Shown here: piece by piece, positions 24,912 to 33,351 of the stretch
Layout: each line of letters opens with the position of its first letter
Numbering within the stretch: the first letter of the stretch is position 1
NCBI RefSeq assembly: GCF_028561755.1
Contig: NZ_JAQQTD010000007.1
Coordinates: 62,001 to 126,000, forward strand
Origin: Altibacter sp. HG106
GTDB taxonomy: Bacteria; Bacteroidota; Bacteroidia; Flavobacteriales; Flavobacteriaceae
DNA: 64,000 bases
Direction of reading: 5' to 3'
Made by a program: the position numbers and the translations under genes
Notes under the pieces: model-generated
Told to the model about the DNA's origin: nothing
Seen by the model: the letters and a program-made list of their open reading frames with translations, nothing else
Databases searched by the model: none

Positions 24912-25925
24912 ATGACGGAAGGAAATTTTGTAGACTATGTAAAGATCCATGTTACCTCTGGAAAGGGTGGGCAGGGGAGTGCACACCTTCGGCGCGAGAA
25001 ATTTGTGCCCAAGGGCGGCCCAGATGGAGGCGATGGCGGTCGCGGCGGGCACATCATCGTCAAGGCTAATAAAAATCGCTGGACGCTTTACCACCTAAAA
25101 TTCAAACGGCACTTTAGAGCGGAGCACGGCATGGCCGGAGGGAAGCAAACCAGTACCGGAGCCGATGGCGACGATGTCTACATTGAAGTGCCGCTAGGGA
25201 CGGTGATTAAAGATACCGATAAGGATGTGGTGCTGAAAGAACTCATGGAAGATGGTGAAGAGTTTATCGTGGCCAAAGGAGGGAAAGGCGGATTAGGAAA
25301 CAGCCATTTTAAATCGTCTACCAATCAAACTCCGCGGTATGCACAACCGGGATTGCCGGGAGAAGAGGCGAACATCACCCTTGAAATGAAAGTCTTGGCC
25401 GATGTAGGTCTGGTTGGATTTCCCAATGCGGGAAAATCGACTTTGCTTTCGGTGATTACAGCCGCCAAGCCGAAGATCGCCAATTACGAGTTCACGACGC
25501 TTAAGCCCAACCTTGGGATCGTAGAATATCGCGACTACCAAACCTTCGTGATGGCAGATATTCCGGGAATTATTGAAGGTGCCGCCGAAGGACGTGGTCT
25601 AGGGCATTATTTCTTACGACATATTGAACGAAACTCTACGTTGCTTTTTTTAATTCCGGCAGACGCTCCCGATATTTATAAACAGTACGAAATCTTGCTA
25701 GACGAGCTACGACGCTATAATCCTGAGCTGCTCGATAAAGACCGCTTAGTAGCTATTTCTAAGAGCGATATGCTGGACGCCGAATTAAAAGCCGAGATGA
25801 AAGCGGAGCTCGACCCGCAATTTCAGGAAGTGAACTATCTTTTTATTTCTTCCGTAGCGCAACAGGGACTCATGGAACTGAAAGATACGCTCTGGGGGAT
25901 GTTAAATGAGCAGCCCGCGCATTAG
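24912..25925 (+). CDS. obgE: Obg family GTPase (CgtA)
   Basis: A 337-residue GTPase involved in 50S ribosome maturation and stress control. The glycine-rich Obg fold occupies about residues 1-160 ([27 protein letters not shown]). The G domain follows with G1 [10 protein letters not shown]3 DIPGIIEGA and G4-like SKSD. It ends shortly after the G domain, without the C-terminal OCT domain of some Obg proteins. It is in one operon with adk. Confidence 0.96.
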   Translation: MTEGNFVDYVKIHVTSGKGGQGSAHLRREKFVPKGGPDGGDGGRGGHIIVKANKNRWTLYHLKFKRHFRAEHGMAGGKQTSTGADGDDVYIEVPLGTVIKDTDKDVVLKELMEDGEEFIVAKGGKGGLGNSHFKSSTNQTPRYAQPGLPGEEANITLEMKVLADVGLVGFPNAGKSTLLSVITAAKPKIANYEFTTLKPNLGIVEYRDYQTFVMADIPGIIEGAAEGRGLGHYFLRHIERNSTLLFLIPADAPDIYKQYEILLDELRRYNPELLDKDRLVAISKSDMLDAELKAEMKAELDPQFQEVNYLFISSVAQQGLMELKDTLWGMLNEQPAH

Positions 25926-25966
25926 GTTTGGTGTGTTTTTTGCTATTTTTAAAAGAAAACACTGCA

Positions 25967-26485
25967 ATGAAACCAATTTTTCTCTTTGTTATAAGTATTT
26001 TCCTGTTCTCCTGCGGCACCACCGTGGCAGTCGATTACGATAAAGAAACCAATTTTTCTCAGTACACTACCTATAATTACTATCCCAATATCGAATCGGG
26101 CTTAAATGACTTGGATAACAAGCGCATCATGCGCCTTACCGATAGTTTATTACAGAGTCGAGGATGGGAACGGGCTGCTACCCCACAGCTGTTTATCAAT
26201 TTTTATGCAAGCGAGCAACTTTCAGTCTCTCGAAATACAATAGGGTTTGGCTTCGGAAGCGGCGGCGGAAACGTAGGCGTGGGGGTAGGCGGAGGCATCC
26301 CTATAGGTGGTAGGAATATCGACCAAGTGCTTACCTTCGACCTTATCGATGTTTCTAACGATGCCTTGATTTGGCAGGCAAAGGCCGAAGGGCATTATAA
26401 GGAAAAAGCGAGCCCCGAGCAAAAAGTGCGTTATTACGAAAATACCCTTCAGAAAATACTGAAAAAATATCCGCCCAAAGCATAA
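25967..26485 (+). CDS. DUF4136 family lipoprotein
   Basis: A 172-residue lipoprotein: signal peptide MKPIFLFVISIFLFSC with the lipobox Cys at residue 16. DYDKETNFSQYTTYNYYP is the typical start of a DUF4136 domain. A Gly-rich loop (GFGFGSGGGNVGVGVGGG) and a closing LIWQAKAEG motif also fit. Function is unknown. An in-frame upstream start at 25928 exists, but ATG 25967 gives a proper lipoprotein signal. Confidence 0.85.
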   Translation: MKPIFLFVISIFLFSCGTTVAVDYDKETNFSQYTTYNYYPNIESGLNDLDNKRIMRLTDSLLQSRGWERAATPQLFINFYASEQLSVSRNTIGFGFGSGGGNVGVGVGGGIPIGGRNIDQVLTFDLIDVSNDALIWQAKAEGHYKEKASPEQKVRYYENTLQKILKKYPPKA

Positions 26486-26508
26486 TATAAATCCCAACAA
26501 AAAGTTTC

Positions 26509-26516
26509 TATGTTTG
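26509..26516 (+). promoter_or_regulatory. -7 element overlapping the start region of the TPR gene
   Basis: TATGTTTG, a full TAnnTTTG match, contains the first possible ATG (26510) and ends 5 bases before the ATG at 26522. If used, translation must begin at 26519 or 26522. No good -33 is visible. Confidence 0.4.
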
Positions 26517-26521
26517 CGATG

Positions 26522-27484
26522 ATGATACAACCTACAAAATATCTTTGGTGGCTATATTTGCTGCCCCTTGCTTTGCTAGGGCAGAACTCGTACGATCAGG
26601 CGGTACGACACTATCACAACGAACAATTTCAGCAAGCAAAACCCTTGTTTGAAGCATATCTAGAACAGCACCCAAAACATGTGGCAACGCGCGAATACTT
26701 AGGCGATATTGAAGGCTATACCAAAAACTGGAACGAGGCGCTCGACTACTATAAACCGCTCCTTGCAGACGCTCCTAACAACGCCACATACCACTTCAAG
26801 GTGGGGGGTGTTTTAGGCATGAAGGCATTAGAAAATAAACTCGCAGCGATCACCATAGTAGACGATATAAAATTTCACTTCGAAAAAGCAGCTCAGTTAG
26901 ATCCACAGCATATCGAAGCCCGGTGGGCCCTGGTGGAGTTCTACCTGCAGTTACCAGGCCTTTTTGGGGGAAGTGAGAAAAAGGCGATTCGATATGCCAA
27001 AGAACTGCTTCAGATTTCCCCTGTAGATGGCTATTTATCACTCGGGTATATTGCAGAGTACAGCGATCGCCCAGAGGATGCCGAAACCTATTATAAAAAG
27101 GCAGTGGATGTGGGCGGCTCACCACATACGTACGAGAAGCTCAGCAATCTGTACGAAAAGAACAACCGACCGGGAGAGGCGATTCAAACGACCAAAAAAT
27201 CGTTAGAGATGCATCAGCGAAACCGACTCAATTACCAGATCGGGAAAATCGCCGCGCAGTATAATTTAGAAGCGCAATTAGGCATACGTTGTCTTCAGGC
27301 GTATATCGCTAACCACACGGTTCGGGATGGAGTGCCTAAAGACTGGGCCTACTTCCGTATGGCACAGATTTATAAAAATATGGGGCATAAGGACCATGCG
27401 CTTAAATGGATCAACAAGGCTCTTCGCGATCGTCCCGATTTTTCCGAAGCGAAAGAAGAAAAAGAACGTATTTTATCGCTGTAA
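26522..27484 (+). CDS. Tetratricopeptide repeat protein, exported
   Basis: About 320 residues. A short signal-like hydrophobic segment (YLWWLYLLPLALLG) is followed by TPR-type helical pairs, such as SYDQAVRHYHNEQFQQAKPLFEAY read in pieces, and later EDAETYYKKAV, GEAIQTTKKSL and DHALKWINKAL. TPRs mediate protein interactions; the partner is unknown. ATGs at 26510 and 26519 are also in frame; 26522 is proposed because a -7 element covers 26510. The gene is unrelated by motif to its neighbours DUF4136 and mpl. Confidence 0.78.
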   Translation: MIQPTKYLWWLYLLPLALLGQNSYDQAVRHYHNEQFQQAKPLFEAYLEQHPKHVATREYLGDIEGYTKNWNEALDYYKPLLADAPNNATYHFKVGGVLGMKALENKLAAITIVDDIKFHFEKAAQLDPQHIEARWALVEFYLQLPGLFGGSEKKAIRYAKELLQISPVDGYLSLGYIAEYSDRPEDAETYYKKAVDVGGSPHTYEKLSNLYEKNNRPGEAIQTTKKSLEMHQRNRLNYQIGKIAAQYNLEAQLGIRCLQAYIANHTVRDGVPKDWAYFRMAQIYKNMGHKDHALKWINKALRDRPDFSEAKEEKERILSL

Positions 27485-27490
27485 TTTTTT

Positions 27491-27566
27491 TGGGCAATCC
27501 CCTTACGGGGCCGCGCTATTGGCTGTAGTTTTGCAAGCAAAAGCTACCTGCCGCTATCGCTATTGC
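27491..27566. repeat. Structured intergenic element, candidate dispersed repeat
   Basis: The gap between the TPR gene and mpl holds nested pairing. An outer GCAAT/ATTGC stem encloses a CCCC-TTAC-GGGG hairpin and a central GTAGTTTTGC/GCAAAAGCTAC hairpin, followed by CTGCCGCTATCGC. From memory it resembles a family of intergenic repeats common in Flavobacteriaceae genomes, with conserved ends and a variable central hairpin. No second copy was noticed in this window. Identity as a repeat is inference. Confidence 0.45.
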
Positions 27567-27610
27567 AAAAGAAAGATGGTATCTTTACCCTGAAATTTCA
27601 ATAACGTAAG

Positions 27611-28966
27611 ATGCGAATTCACTTTATTGCCATAGGAGGCAGTGCGATGCACAATCTTGCCTTGGCCCTCCATGAAAAAGGATACAAAATTACCGGCAGC
27701 GATGACGATATTTTTGAACCTTCCAAAAGCCGTTTGGCTACCAAAGGATTGCTTCCCGAGGCTATGGGATGGTATCCCGAGAAAATTGATGCCAGCATAG
27801 ATGCGGTCATCTTAGGGATGCATGCTAAGAAAGACAATCCCGAGCTTCTTCGCGCTCAGGAATTGGATCTTACCATCTACAGTTATCCAGAATTTCTCTA
27901 TGAACAATCGCGTGAAAAGACCCGAGTGGTCATTGGCGGTTCCCATGGTAAGACCACCATTACCGCCATGATCCTTCATGTAATGAAGTATCACGAAAAA
28001 GAAGTAGATTATATGGTGGGAGCCCAACTGGAGGGATTCGATACCATGGTGCACCTTACCGAAGAGAACGACTTTATCGTGTTAGAAGGAGATGAGTATT
28101 TATCTTCTGCTACCGACCTCCGACCTAAATTTCATCTTTATCAACCCAATATCGCTCTGCTTAGTGGCATCGCCTGGGATCATATCAATGTGTTTCCAAC
28201 CTTTGAAAACTATGTGGAACAGTTTGAAATTTTCGTTTCTAAGATAACGAACGGCGGGGCCTTGGTCTATAATCAAGAGGATCCTGAAATTGTCAAGGTA
28301 GTATCGCAGGCTACCAATCCCATTAAAAAATATCCCTATCAAACCCCGGCGCATAGCGTTTCCGAAGGAGAAACCTTGCTAGACACTCCTGAGGGGCCTA
28401 TGCCTCTCGAAATTTTCGGGAAACACAACGTAAACAATTTGGAAGGAGCGCGGTGGATCTGTCAGCTTATGGGTGTAGATGAAGCCGAATTTTACGAAGC
28501 GATCGCCAGTTTCAAAGGGGCCAGTAAGCGTCTTGAACTAATTGCTGAAACTGAGAATTCAGTAGCATTTAAGGACTATGCGCATTCTCCAAGTAAAGTA
28601 AAGGCAACCACACAAGCGGTTAAAGAACAATTCCCGGATAGAAAGTTGATGGCTTGTTTGGAACTTCATACCTACAGCAGTTTAAATCCAGATTTCTTGA
28701 CAGAGTATCAGGGAGCCTTAGATGCGTCCGATGTGGCCGTAGTGTATTATTCGCCCCATGCCGTGAAGATTAAACAACTAGCGGAAATTAAACAAGAACA
28801 GATTGAAGCGGCTTTTCAGCGAGAAGATTTGATCACCTTTACCGATCCGGCCGATTTTAAGACCTATCTTTTTACACAGGAATATGAGAACTCGGTGCTA
28901 TTATTAATGAGCAGTGGGAACTACGGAGGCTTAGACTTCAACGAAATACAAGAACAGCTCACATAA
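27611..28966 (+). CDS. mpl: UDP-N-acetylmuramate:tripeptide ligase (Mpl-type Mur ligase)
   Basis: A 451-residue Mur ligase of the MurC/Mpl group. The N-terminal Rossmann motif is IAIGGSAMHNLA, the ATP loop is GSHGKTTITA, and the central GDEYLSS and C-terminal DYAHSPSKVKAT motifs are present. Mpl attaches recycled murein tripeptide to UDP-MurNAc, saving cell-wall material. The pattern GGSAMHN instead of the MurC GIGGIGMS type supports Mpl over MurC. It converges on the paiB-like gene and overlaps it by 8 bases. Confidence 0.9.
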   Translation: MRIHFIAIGGSAMHNLALALHEKGYKITGSDDDIFEPSKSRLATKGLLPEAMGWYPEKIDASIDAVILGMHAKKDNPELLRAQELDLTIYSYPEFLYEQSREKTRVVIGGSHGKTTITAMILHVMKYHEKEVDYMVGAQLEGFDTMVHLTEENDFIVLEGDEYLSSATDLRPKFHLYQPNIALLSGIAWDHINVFPTFENYVEQFEIFVSKITNGGALVYNQEDPEIVKVVSQATNPIKKYPYQTPAHSVSEGETLLDTPEGPMPLEIFGKHNVNNLEGARWICQLMGVDEAEFYEAIASFKGASKRLELIAETENSVAFKDYAHSPSKVKATTQAVKEQFPDRKLMACLELHTYSSLNPDFLTEYQGALDASDVAVVYYSPHAVKIKQLAEIKQEQIEAAFQREDLITFTDPADFKTYLFTQEYENSVLLLMSSGNYGGLDFNEIQEQLT

Positions 28967-29564
28967 ACTCGGTATACACCCTGTGGATGAGTTCATGCCA
29001 TGAGGCCTTGGTCTCTTTTAGAAGCGCTTCTTTGGCGCGCTGCATGTCGGTTATCGATTTGTCTTGTGACAACTTAAATTTGCCTTCCCATTGTAAATCG
29101 GTAATTTCAAACGTTTGAATGTACGGCAGTAACCGTTCCATTCGTACATCGTCTATTGACAATTGAAACTTAGGATCATTCCCTTCCAGAAATGCGGTCA
29201 TTTCAACCATTGAAGTTTTAACAAGGTCGGGGTCGTCAATAGGTGTTAGCACCCCCGAAACATGCACGATGATATAGTTCCACGTAGGAAGTTGAGAGGT
29301 GTCATATACAGAGGGAGATATATACGTGTCTGGACCTTTGAAGATGACCGTAGCGGCAGCGCCGCGGATGATCGTATCACACTGTGGGTTTTGCCGATCG
29401 ATGTGCGCGATGAGGCGCTTTTCTTCTTGCGCCAGCATCACCGGTAGGTGTGTCGCATAGGGTACATTTTCCTTGGCCGTAAGTAATACGGCGAGGGGAC
29501 AGGCTCTTGCGACGGCCCTCATATGTTCGAGTCGCTCCGATTGATGGTGCGGTGGTGGATACAT
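28959..29564 (-). CDS. PaiB-like FMN-binding negative transcriptional regulator family protein
   Basis: A 201-residue protein with the PaiB split-barrel FMN-binding fold. MYPPPHHQ is the typical N-terminus, THLPVML and LIAHIDRQNPQ fit the core, and WNYIIVHVSG and GKFKLSQDKS are family signatures. PaiB was named as a regulator in Bacillus, but binding of flavin or heme is the better supported biochemistry. The frame extends upstream, but ATG 29564 overlaps the stop of the upstream gene (TAATG) and begins the conserved part. Confidence 0.88.
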   Translation of the reverse strand: MYPPPHHQSERLEHMRAVARACPLAVLLTAKENVPYATHLPVMLAQEEKRLIAHIDRQNPQCDTIIRGAAATVIFKGPDTYISPSVYDTSQLPTWNYIIVHVSGVLTPIDDPDLVKTSMVEMTAFLEGNDPKFQLSIDDVRMERLLPYIQTFEITDLQWEGKFKLSQDKSITDMQRAKEALLKETKASWHELIHRVYTEFM

Positions 29565-30007
29565 TAGAGTCCGAATTGCCGTAAATGATGGTCTAAATGC
29601 TTGTATTGCATTTGTCCGTATTGTGCTTTCGTAAAATGTCCAAAGCCCGGATGTTCGGGCCATTCATCACGATTTCGGTGGTTGTGCACCTCCTCTAACA
29701 GGGATTCCAGTTGCTTCATTTCAGTAGTAAAATCTCGTTCGGTAGTTTCTTTCATGGCTTTGGCAGTTGGAAGGTTTTTCCGCCACGGCTTATCATTGTA
29801 TAAGGCTTTTTTGAACACTACTTTGGCCAGCCAATTGGGTTTCAATCCGTAATCATTTTTTTCTAACATGATATTCAATGGAGCCTGGCAGTGATGAAGC
29901 ATTTGCGCCGGACTCATCTTTCCCCATTGTCGATTGCTTTCCGGAGAAAGTTGTGCTAGGCGTTCACGAATTTCGACATATACTTTTTCTTCAAATAGAT
30001 TTTTCAT
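29564..30007 (-). CDS. DUF1569 domain protein
   Basis: A 147-residue DinB-like four-helix protein of the DUF1569 type. The N-terminal ERLAQLSPESNRQWGKMSPAQMLHHC stretch (in pieces) and the C-terminal HPGFGHFTKAQYGQMQYKHLDHHLRQF carry conserved His residues that usually bind metal in DinB-like folds. Function is unknown. It is first in a two-gene operon with the PaiB-like gene. Confidence 0.8.
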   Translation of the reverse strand: MKNLFEEKVYVEIRERLAQLSPESNRQWGKMSPAQMLHHCQAPLNIMLEKNDYGLKPNWLAKVVFKKALYNDKPWRKNLPTAKAMKETTERDFTTEMKQLESLLEEVHNHRNRDEWPEHPGFGHFTKAQYGQMQYKHLDHHLRQFGL

Positions 30008-30072
30008 GCTATTTTCAATTACAAGAATTCAATATTAAAGATACGATATTCTCGTAAAGAACTGTTCACCTG

Positions 30073-30765
30073 TTGAAAGATGCTTCCTTCTCGATAAAAA
30101 AATGGAAAAGTGACGACCGTCCCCGGGAGAAGCTGGTTCAAAAGGGGGCATCGGCCGTGAGTGATGCTGAATTGATTGCCATATTGATTGGATCAGGAAC
30201 ACGAGAAGAATCGGCGGTTTCGGTCAGTCAGAAAATACTCGCTGCAGCCGAACACAAACTCCAGCGATTAGGGAAATACTCCCTTCATGAACTTATGGCA
30301 TTCAAGGGAATTGGCGAAGCCAAGGCGGTAACCATAGTGGCCGCCATGGAACTGGGAAGGCGCCGACAAGCGGAAAGAGGTGCCTCCCGCCCGAAAATTT
30401 CGAGTAGTACCGATGTCTTTCAGTTAATGCGTCCGCTTATTGGTGAGTTGGCGCACGAAGAGTTTTGGATCGTTTACTTAAATAACTCGAATCGGGTATT
30501 GGAAACTGTGCAATTGAGTAAAGGCGGTATCACAGGCACTTTGGTCGACGTGCGATTGGTGTTTAAGAAAGCACTGGCGATAGGCGCCGTGGCGATCATT
30601 TTAGCGCATAATCATCCTAGCGGAACCTTGCGTCCTAGTAAGAGTGATCTTCAGCTTACTAAAAAGCTAAAGACAGGCGGAGAAAGCCTCGACATAAAAG
30701 TGCTCGATCATCTAATTGTGACTGAAAAAGCGTACTTTAGCCTTGCGGACGAATCGATGATCTAA
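30073..30765 (+). CDS. radC: RadC family JAB-domain protein
   Basis: A 230-residue RadC. An N-terminal UPF0758-type helix-hairpin-helix region (ELMAFKGIGEAKAVTIVAAMELGRR) is followed by the MPN/JAB domain with the metal motif HNHPSG plus a downstream Ser-x2-Asp (SKSD). The old DNA-repair assignment has been questioned and the true role is open. The start is TTG (30073); no ATG or GTG lies before the conserved region. The next gene begins 6 bases after the stop. Confidence 0.9.
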   Translation: MKDASFSIKKWKSDDRPREKLVQKGASAVSDAELIAILIGSGTREESAVSVSQKILAAAEHKLQRLGKYSLHELMAFKGIGEAKAVTIVAAMELGRRRQAERGASRPKISSSTDVFQLMRPLIGELAHEEFWIVYLNNSNRVLETVQLSKGGITGTLVDVRLVFKKALAIGAVAIILAHNHPSGTLRPSKSDLQLTKKLKTGGESLDIKVLDHLIVTEKAYFSLADESMI

Positions 30766-30771
30766 TTCTGC

Positions 30772-32055
30772 ATGCTGCTTGTCTATACCCAAAAATGTAC
30801 TCCTAGAATTGACTATGTGTTCAAACACATTTGTACCCGAATTTTGGGCGTCAAGGTAGATTTTACTTCCACTATTGAAGCGTTTATTGCCCATACCGGT
30901 CCGAAGATGTCCTACGGCAAACACCCCATAGGAAACGAGTTGTTTGTACAGAGTATTGGGTTGTTGCAACAACAGGGTATTGAAAGCACCGAGATCCATG
31001 TGAAGGAGTGGGAGGGGGTCAAAGCGTTTTTCGCGGTAGGGGAGAAAAGTGCCCTACCCTTTGATATTTTTGCGGCCGGATTCTTTTTACTGTCTCGCTA
31101 CGAGGAATACCTGCCTCAGGTGAAGGATGAGTGGGGGCGATATCCCGCTCAAGAAAGTTTGGGGTTTAAGGAAGAGTTTTTAGAATGGCCTGTCATCGAT
31201 CTGTGGGCGCAGCGATTGAAAGAAGTATTGTTGCGGCAATTCCCCGATATGCAATTTGTCGATAAAGCATTTGCCGAACATCACGTTATTAACGCCAGAG
31301 TGCCGTATCAGTATGCAAATCGCGGTTTGTTTCGATCGTTGATTGGCTATGCATACGATCTTTGGCGCTTCAGAATGACCCCGTTACTACGTCGTAGTCA
31401 GGTGTTGTTCAATCTTCGAAAAGATGCGTTCGATACGTTTACCTTTGCAATAGATACGCTGAAAAAAAGCAAACAGCCATTGGCCTTCTTTTTTCTCCTT
31501 GGAGAATCAGCGCATTTTAATGAAAATATTGATACGAAACGACAGCGTTTCCGAAGCCTCATAAAATACGTAGCCGATTATAAAGAAGTAGGAGTCATGT
31601 TTTCTCATGATAGCCTTTCGGAATATGAATTCATGAAGCGGGAGAAGCGCACCATGGAAGCGATTACGAATCGGAAAGTATCGGCAACCATGAACGACTA
31701 TTTCGCCGTTTCTCTTCCGGAAGCCTACCGACACTTAATCGAACTGGAAGTAACACGCGATTATACCATGGTTTATCCTGAAACCCCAGGATTTAGAGCG
31801 GGTACCTGCACTCCCTTTCTTTTTTATGATTTGGATTACGAAATTAAAACACCCCTAATAATTCAGCCTATCGCAGCGACTACGAAGGCGTTTAAATCGC
31901 TAAAGCTTTCCGAAATAGAGCCGTATTTAAACCGACTTCAACATCGGGTTAAAGAGGTAAACGGTACGTTCACCCTAATCTTTAGCAATACCGATTTTGC
32001 CGAAGTAGGCAGCACTTTTTGGCGGCGCTATTTTCAACAAGCTCACTCCAAATGA
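30772..32055 (+). CDS. Polysaccharide deacetylase-like protein, DUF7033-type N-terminus
   Basis: A 427-residue protein typical of Flavobacteria. Its N-terminal part (LLVYTQKCTPRIDYVFKHI) matches what I recall as DUF7033, and the C-terminal half looks like a divergent NodB-type barrel (VMFSHDSLSEYEF, FRAGTCTPFLFYDLDYE). The classic DD and HxxH metal motifs of deacetylases are not clear, so catalytic activity is uncertain. It overlaps yjjG by 4 bases (ATGA). Confidence 0.65.
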   Translation: MLLVYTQKCTPRIDYVFKHICTRILGVKVDFTSTIEAFIAHTGPKMSYGKHPIGNELFVQSIGLLQQQGIESTEIHVKEWEGVKAFFAVGEKSALPFDIFAAGFFLLSRYEEYLPQVKDEWGRYPAQESLGFKEEFLEWPVIDLWAQRLKEVLLRQFPDMQFVDKAFAEHHVINARVPYQYANRGLFRSLIGYAYDLWRFRMTPLLRRSQVLFNLRKDAFDTFTFAIDTLKKSKQPLAFFFLLGESAHFNENIDTKRQRFRSLIKYVADYKEVGVMFSHDSLSEYEFMKREKRTMEAITNRKVSATMNDYFAVSLPEAYRHLIELEVTRDYTMVYPETPGFRAGTCTPFLFYDLDYEIKTPLIIQPIAATTKAFKSLKLSEIEPYLNRLQHRVKEVNGTFTLIFSNTDFAEVGSTFWRRYFQQAHSK

Positions 32056-32741
32056 AACTAGAAAACATCACCGACGTCTTTTTTGATTTAGATCATACTC
32101 TTTGGGATTTTGATCGCAATTCCGCTTTGGCCTTCGAACAGGTATTTGTGAAACACGACATTGCATTGACCTTACCCGCGTTTCAACAAGTATATGAGCC
32201 TATAAACCTGGCATATTGGAAGCAATATCGAGATAATAAAATTAGCAAACTCGAGTTGCGGCGGGGTAGGTTTCGGGATGCGTTCGAACCCTTCGGAATG
32301 CGATTCGACGAAGCGCAACTCGATGCTTTGGCGGTGACGTACATTGAGGAATTACCTAAAAACAATCATCTTTTTGAGGGGGTCGAAGAAACGCTGGAAT
32401 ACCTTTCAGAAAGATACCGACTGCACATTATAACCAATGGCTTTGAAGAGGTACAATATATCAAATTAAAGAACAGCAAGATCGATCATTTCTTCAGGTC
32501 GGTAACCACTTCCGAAGAAGCAGGGGTGAAAAAACCACACCCAGACATATTTAAATTAGCTCTTCAAAAGACGGCTTCAAACCCAAATACCTCGCTGATG
32601 ATAGGGGATAGCTTTGAAGCCGATATCGAAGGCGCTCATGCCTATGGAATGCATACCTTATTTTACAATTATCGCAAGGAAGAATTTACGCATCCACACA
32701 ACACCATTGAAACCATCTCGCAGATAATGTCGTATCTATAA
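32052..32741 (+). CDS. yjjG: YjjG family noncanonical pyrimidine nucleotidase (HAD)
   Basis: A 229-residue HAD hydrolase. Motif I is FFDLDHTLWDFD (nucleophile Asp), motif II is IITNGF, the Lys is in KKPHPDIF and motif IV is IGDSFEADIEGA. A four-helix cap lies between motifs I and II. YjjG cleans up noncanonical pyrimidine nucleotides. The upstream in-frame start at 32019 lies inside the previous gene; ATG 32052 forms an ATGA overlap with its stop and starts the fold. Confidence 0.88.
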   Translation: MKLENITDVFFDLDHTLWDFDRNSALAFEQVFVKHDIALTLPAFQQVYEPINLAYWKQYRDNKISKLELRRGRFRDAFEPFGMRFDEAQLDALAVTYIEELPKNNHLFEGVEETLEYLSERYRLHIITNGFEEVQYIKLKNSKIDHFFRSVTTSEEAGVKKPHPDIFKLALQKTASNPNTSLMIGDSFEADIEGAHAYGMHTLFYNYRKEEFTHPHNTIETISQIMSYL

Positions 32742-32745
32742 TACT

Positions 32746-32764
32746 ACGGCAGATAATCTGCCGT
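32746..32764 (+). terminator. Hairpin after yjjG
   Basis: ACGGCAGA and TCTGCCGT pair perfectly with a TAA loop, starting 4 bases after the yjjG stop. No T-tract follows, so it may be a transcript-end stabiliser or a weak terminator. Confidence 0.45.
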
Positions 32765-32788
32765 TATCTAAGAAAGTTTCCCCAAACT

Positions 32789-33346
32789 ATGAACACAAAC
32801 CTATGGATACCCACACTGGTCATTTTGGTGTTGGTGAGTACGATTTCCTGTATTAAAGACACCGATTTTGAACAGGCGAGTGATATTACAGCGCGCCCTG
32901 TGGTAGAACTAAACCTTATTCATTTTGAAGTAGACGCCGGTGAATTTTACGACGAGAGTACCAACACCTCGCGTCTTACGCTAAGTGATACCACCGAAAT
33001 ACGTTTTTTAGATGACTCCGGACTTCAAGAGAGTTTGTTGAGAGCCGAATTTTTGTTTGAATTTACCAATGCCATCCCACGCACCTTCGACGTGACGTTT
33101 CAATTTTTAAGTGAAGCGACCGATACCACGTATACCACACAAACCTTCGTAGAGGCCGGTACTGTAGGCGTTCCGTTGGTCACTACCTACGAAGAAGTAG
33201 TGGAAGGTGCCGAAATTTTAGAGCTTACTTCCGCTAACCGCGTTGTGGTGAATGTTACTATTCCAGAAGCGAATGCCGAGTTAGAAGGCGCCCTAAGGCT
33301 TAAATCTAAGACCACCTATTTTTTAGAAATTACTGAGCGAGAATAA
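32789..33346 (+). CDS. Uncharacterised lipoprotein
   Basis: A 185-residue lipoprotein with signal peptide NLWIPTLVILVLVSTISC; the lipobox Cys is near residue 21. The mature part is rich in Thr, Glu and short beta strands (DVTFQFLSEATDTTYTTQTF) and looks like an Ig-like or beta-sandwich domain. I do not recognise the family. It begins a run of four tightly packed envelope genes; the DUF5723 gene starts 5 bases after its stop, so it may be that barrel's lipoprotein partner. Confidence 0.75.
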   Translation: MNTNLWIPTLVILVLVSTISCIKDTDFEQASDITARPVVELNLIHFEVDAGEFYDESTNTSRLTLSDTTEIRFLDDSGLQESLLRAEFLFEFTNAIPRTFDVTFQFLSEATDTTYTTQTFVEAGTVGVPLVTTYEEVVEGAEILELTSANRVVVNVTIPEANAELEGALRLKSKTTYFLEITERE

Positions 33347-33351
33347 CTACT

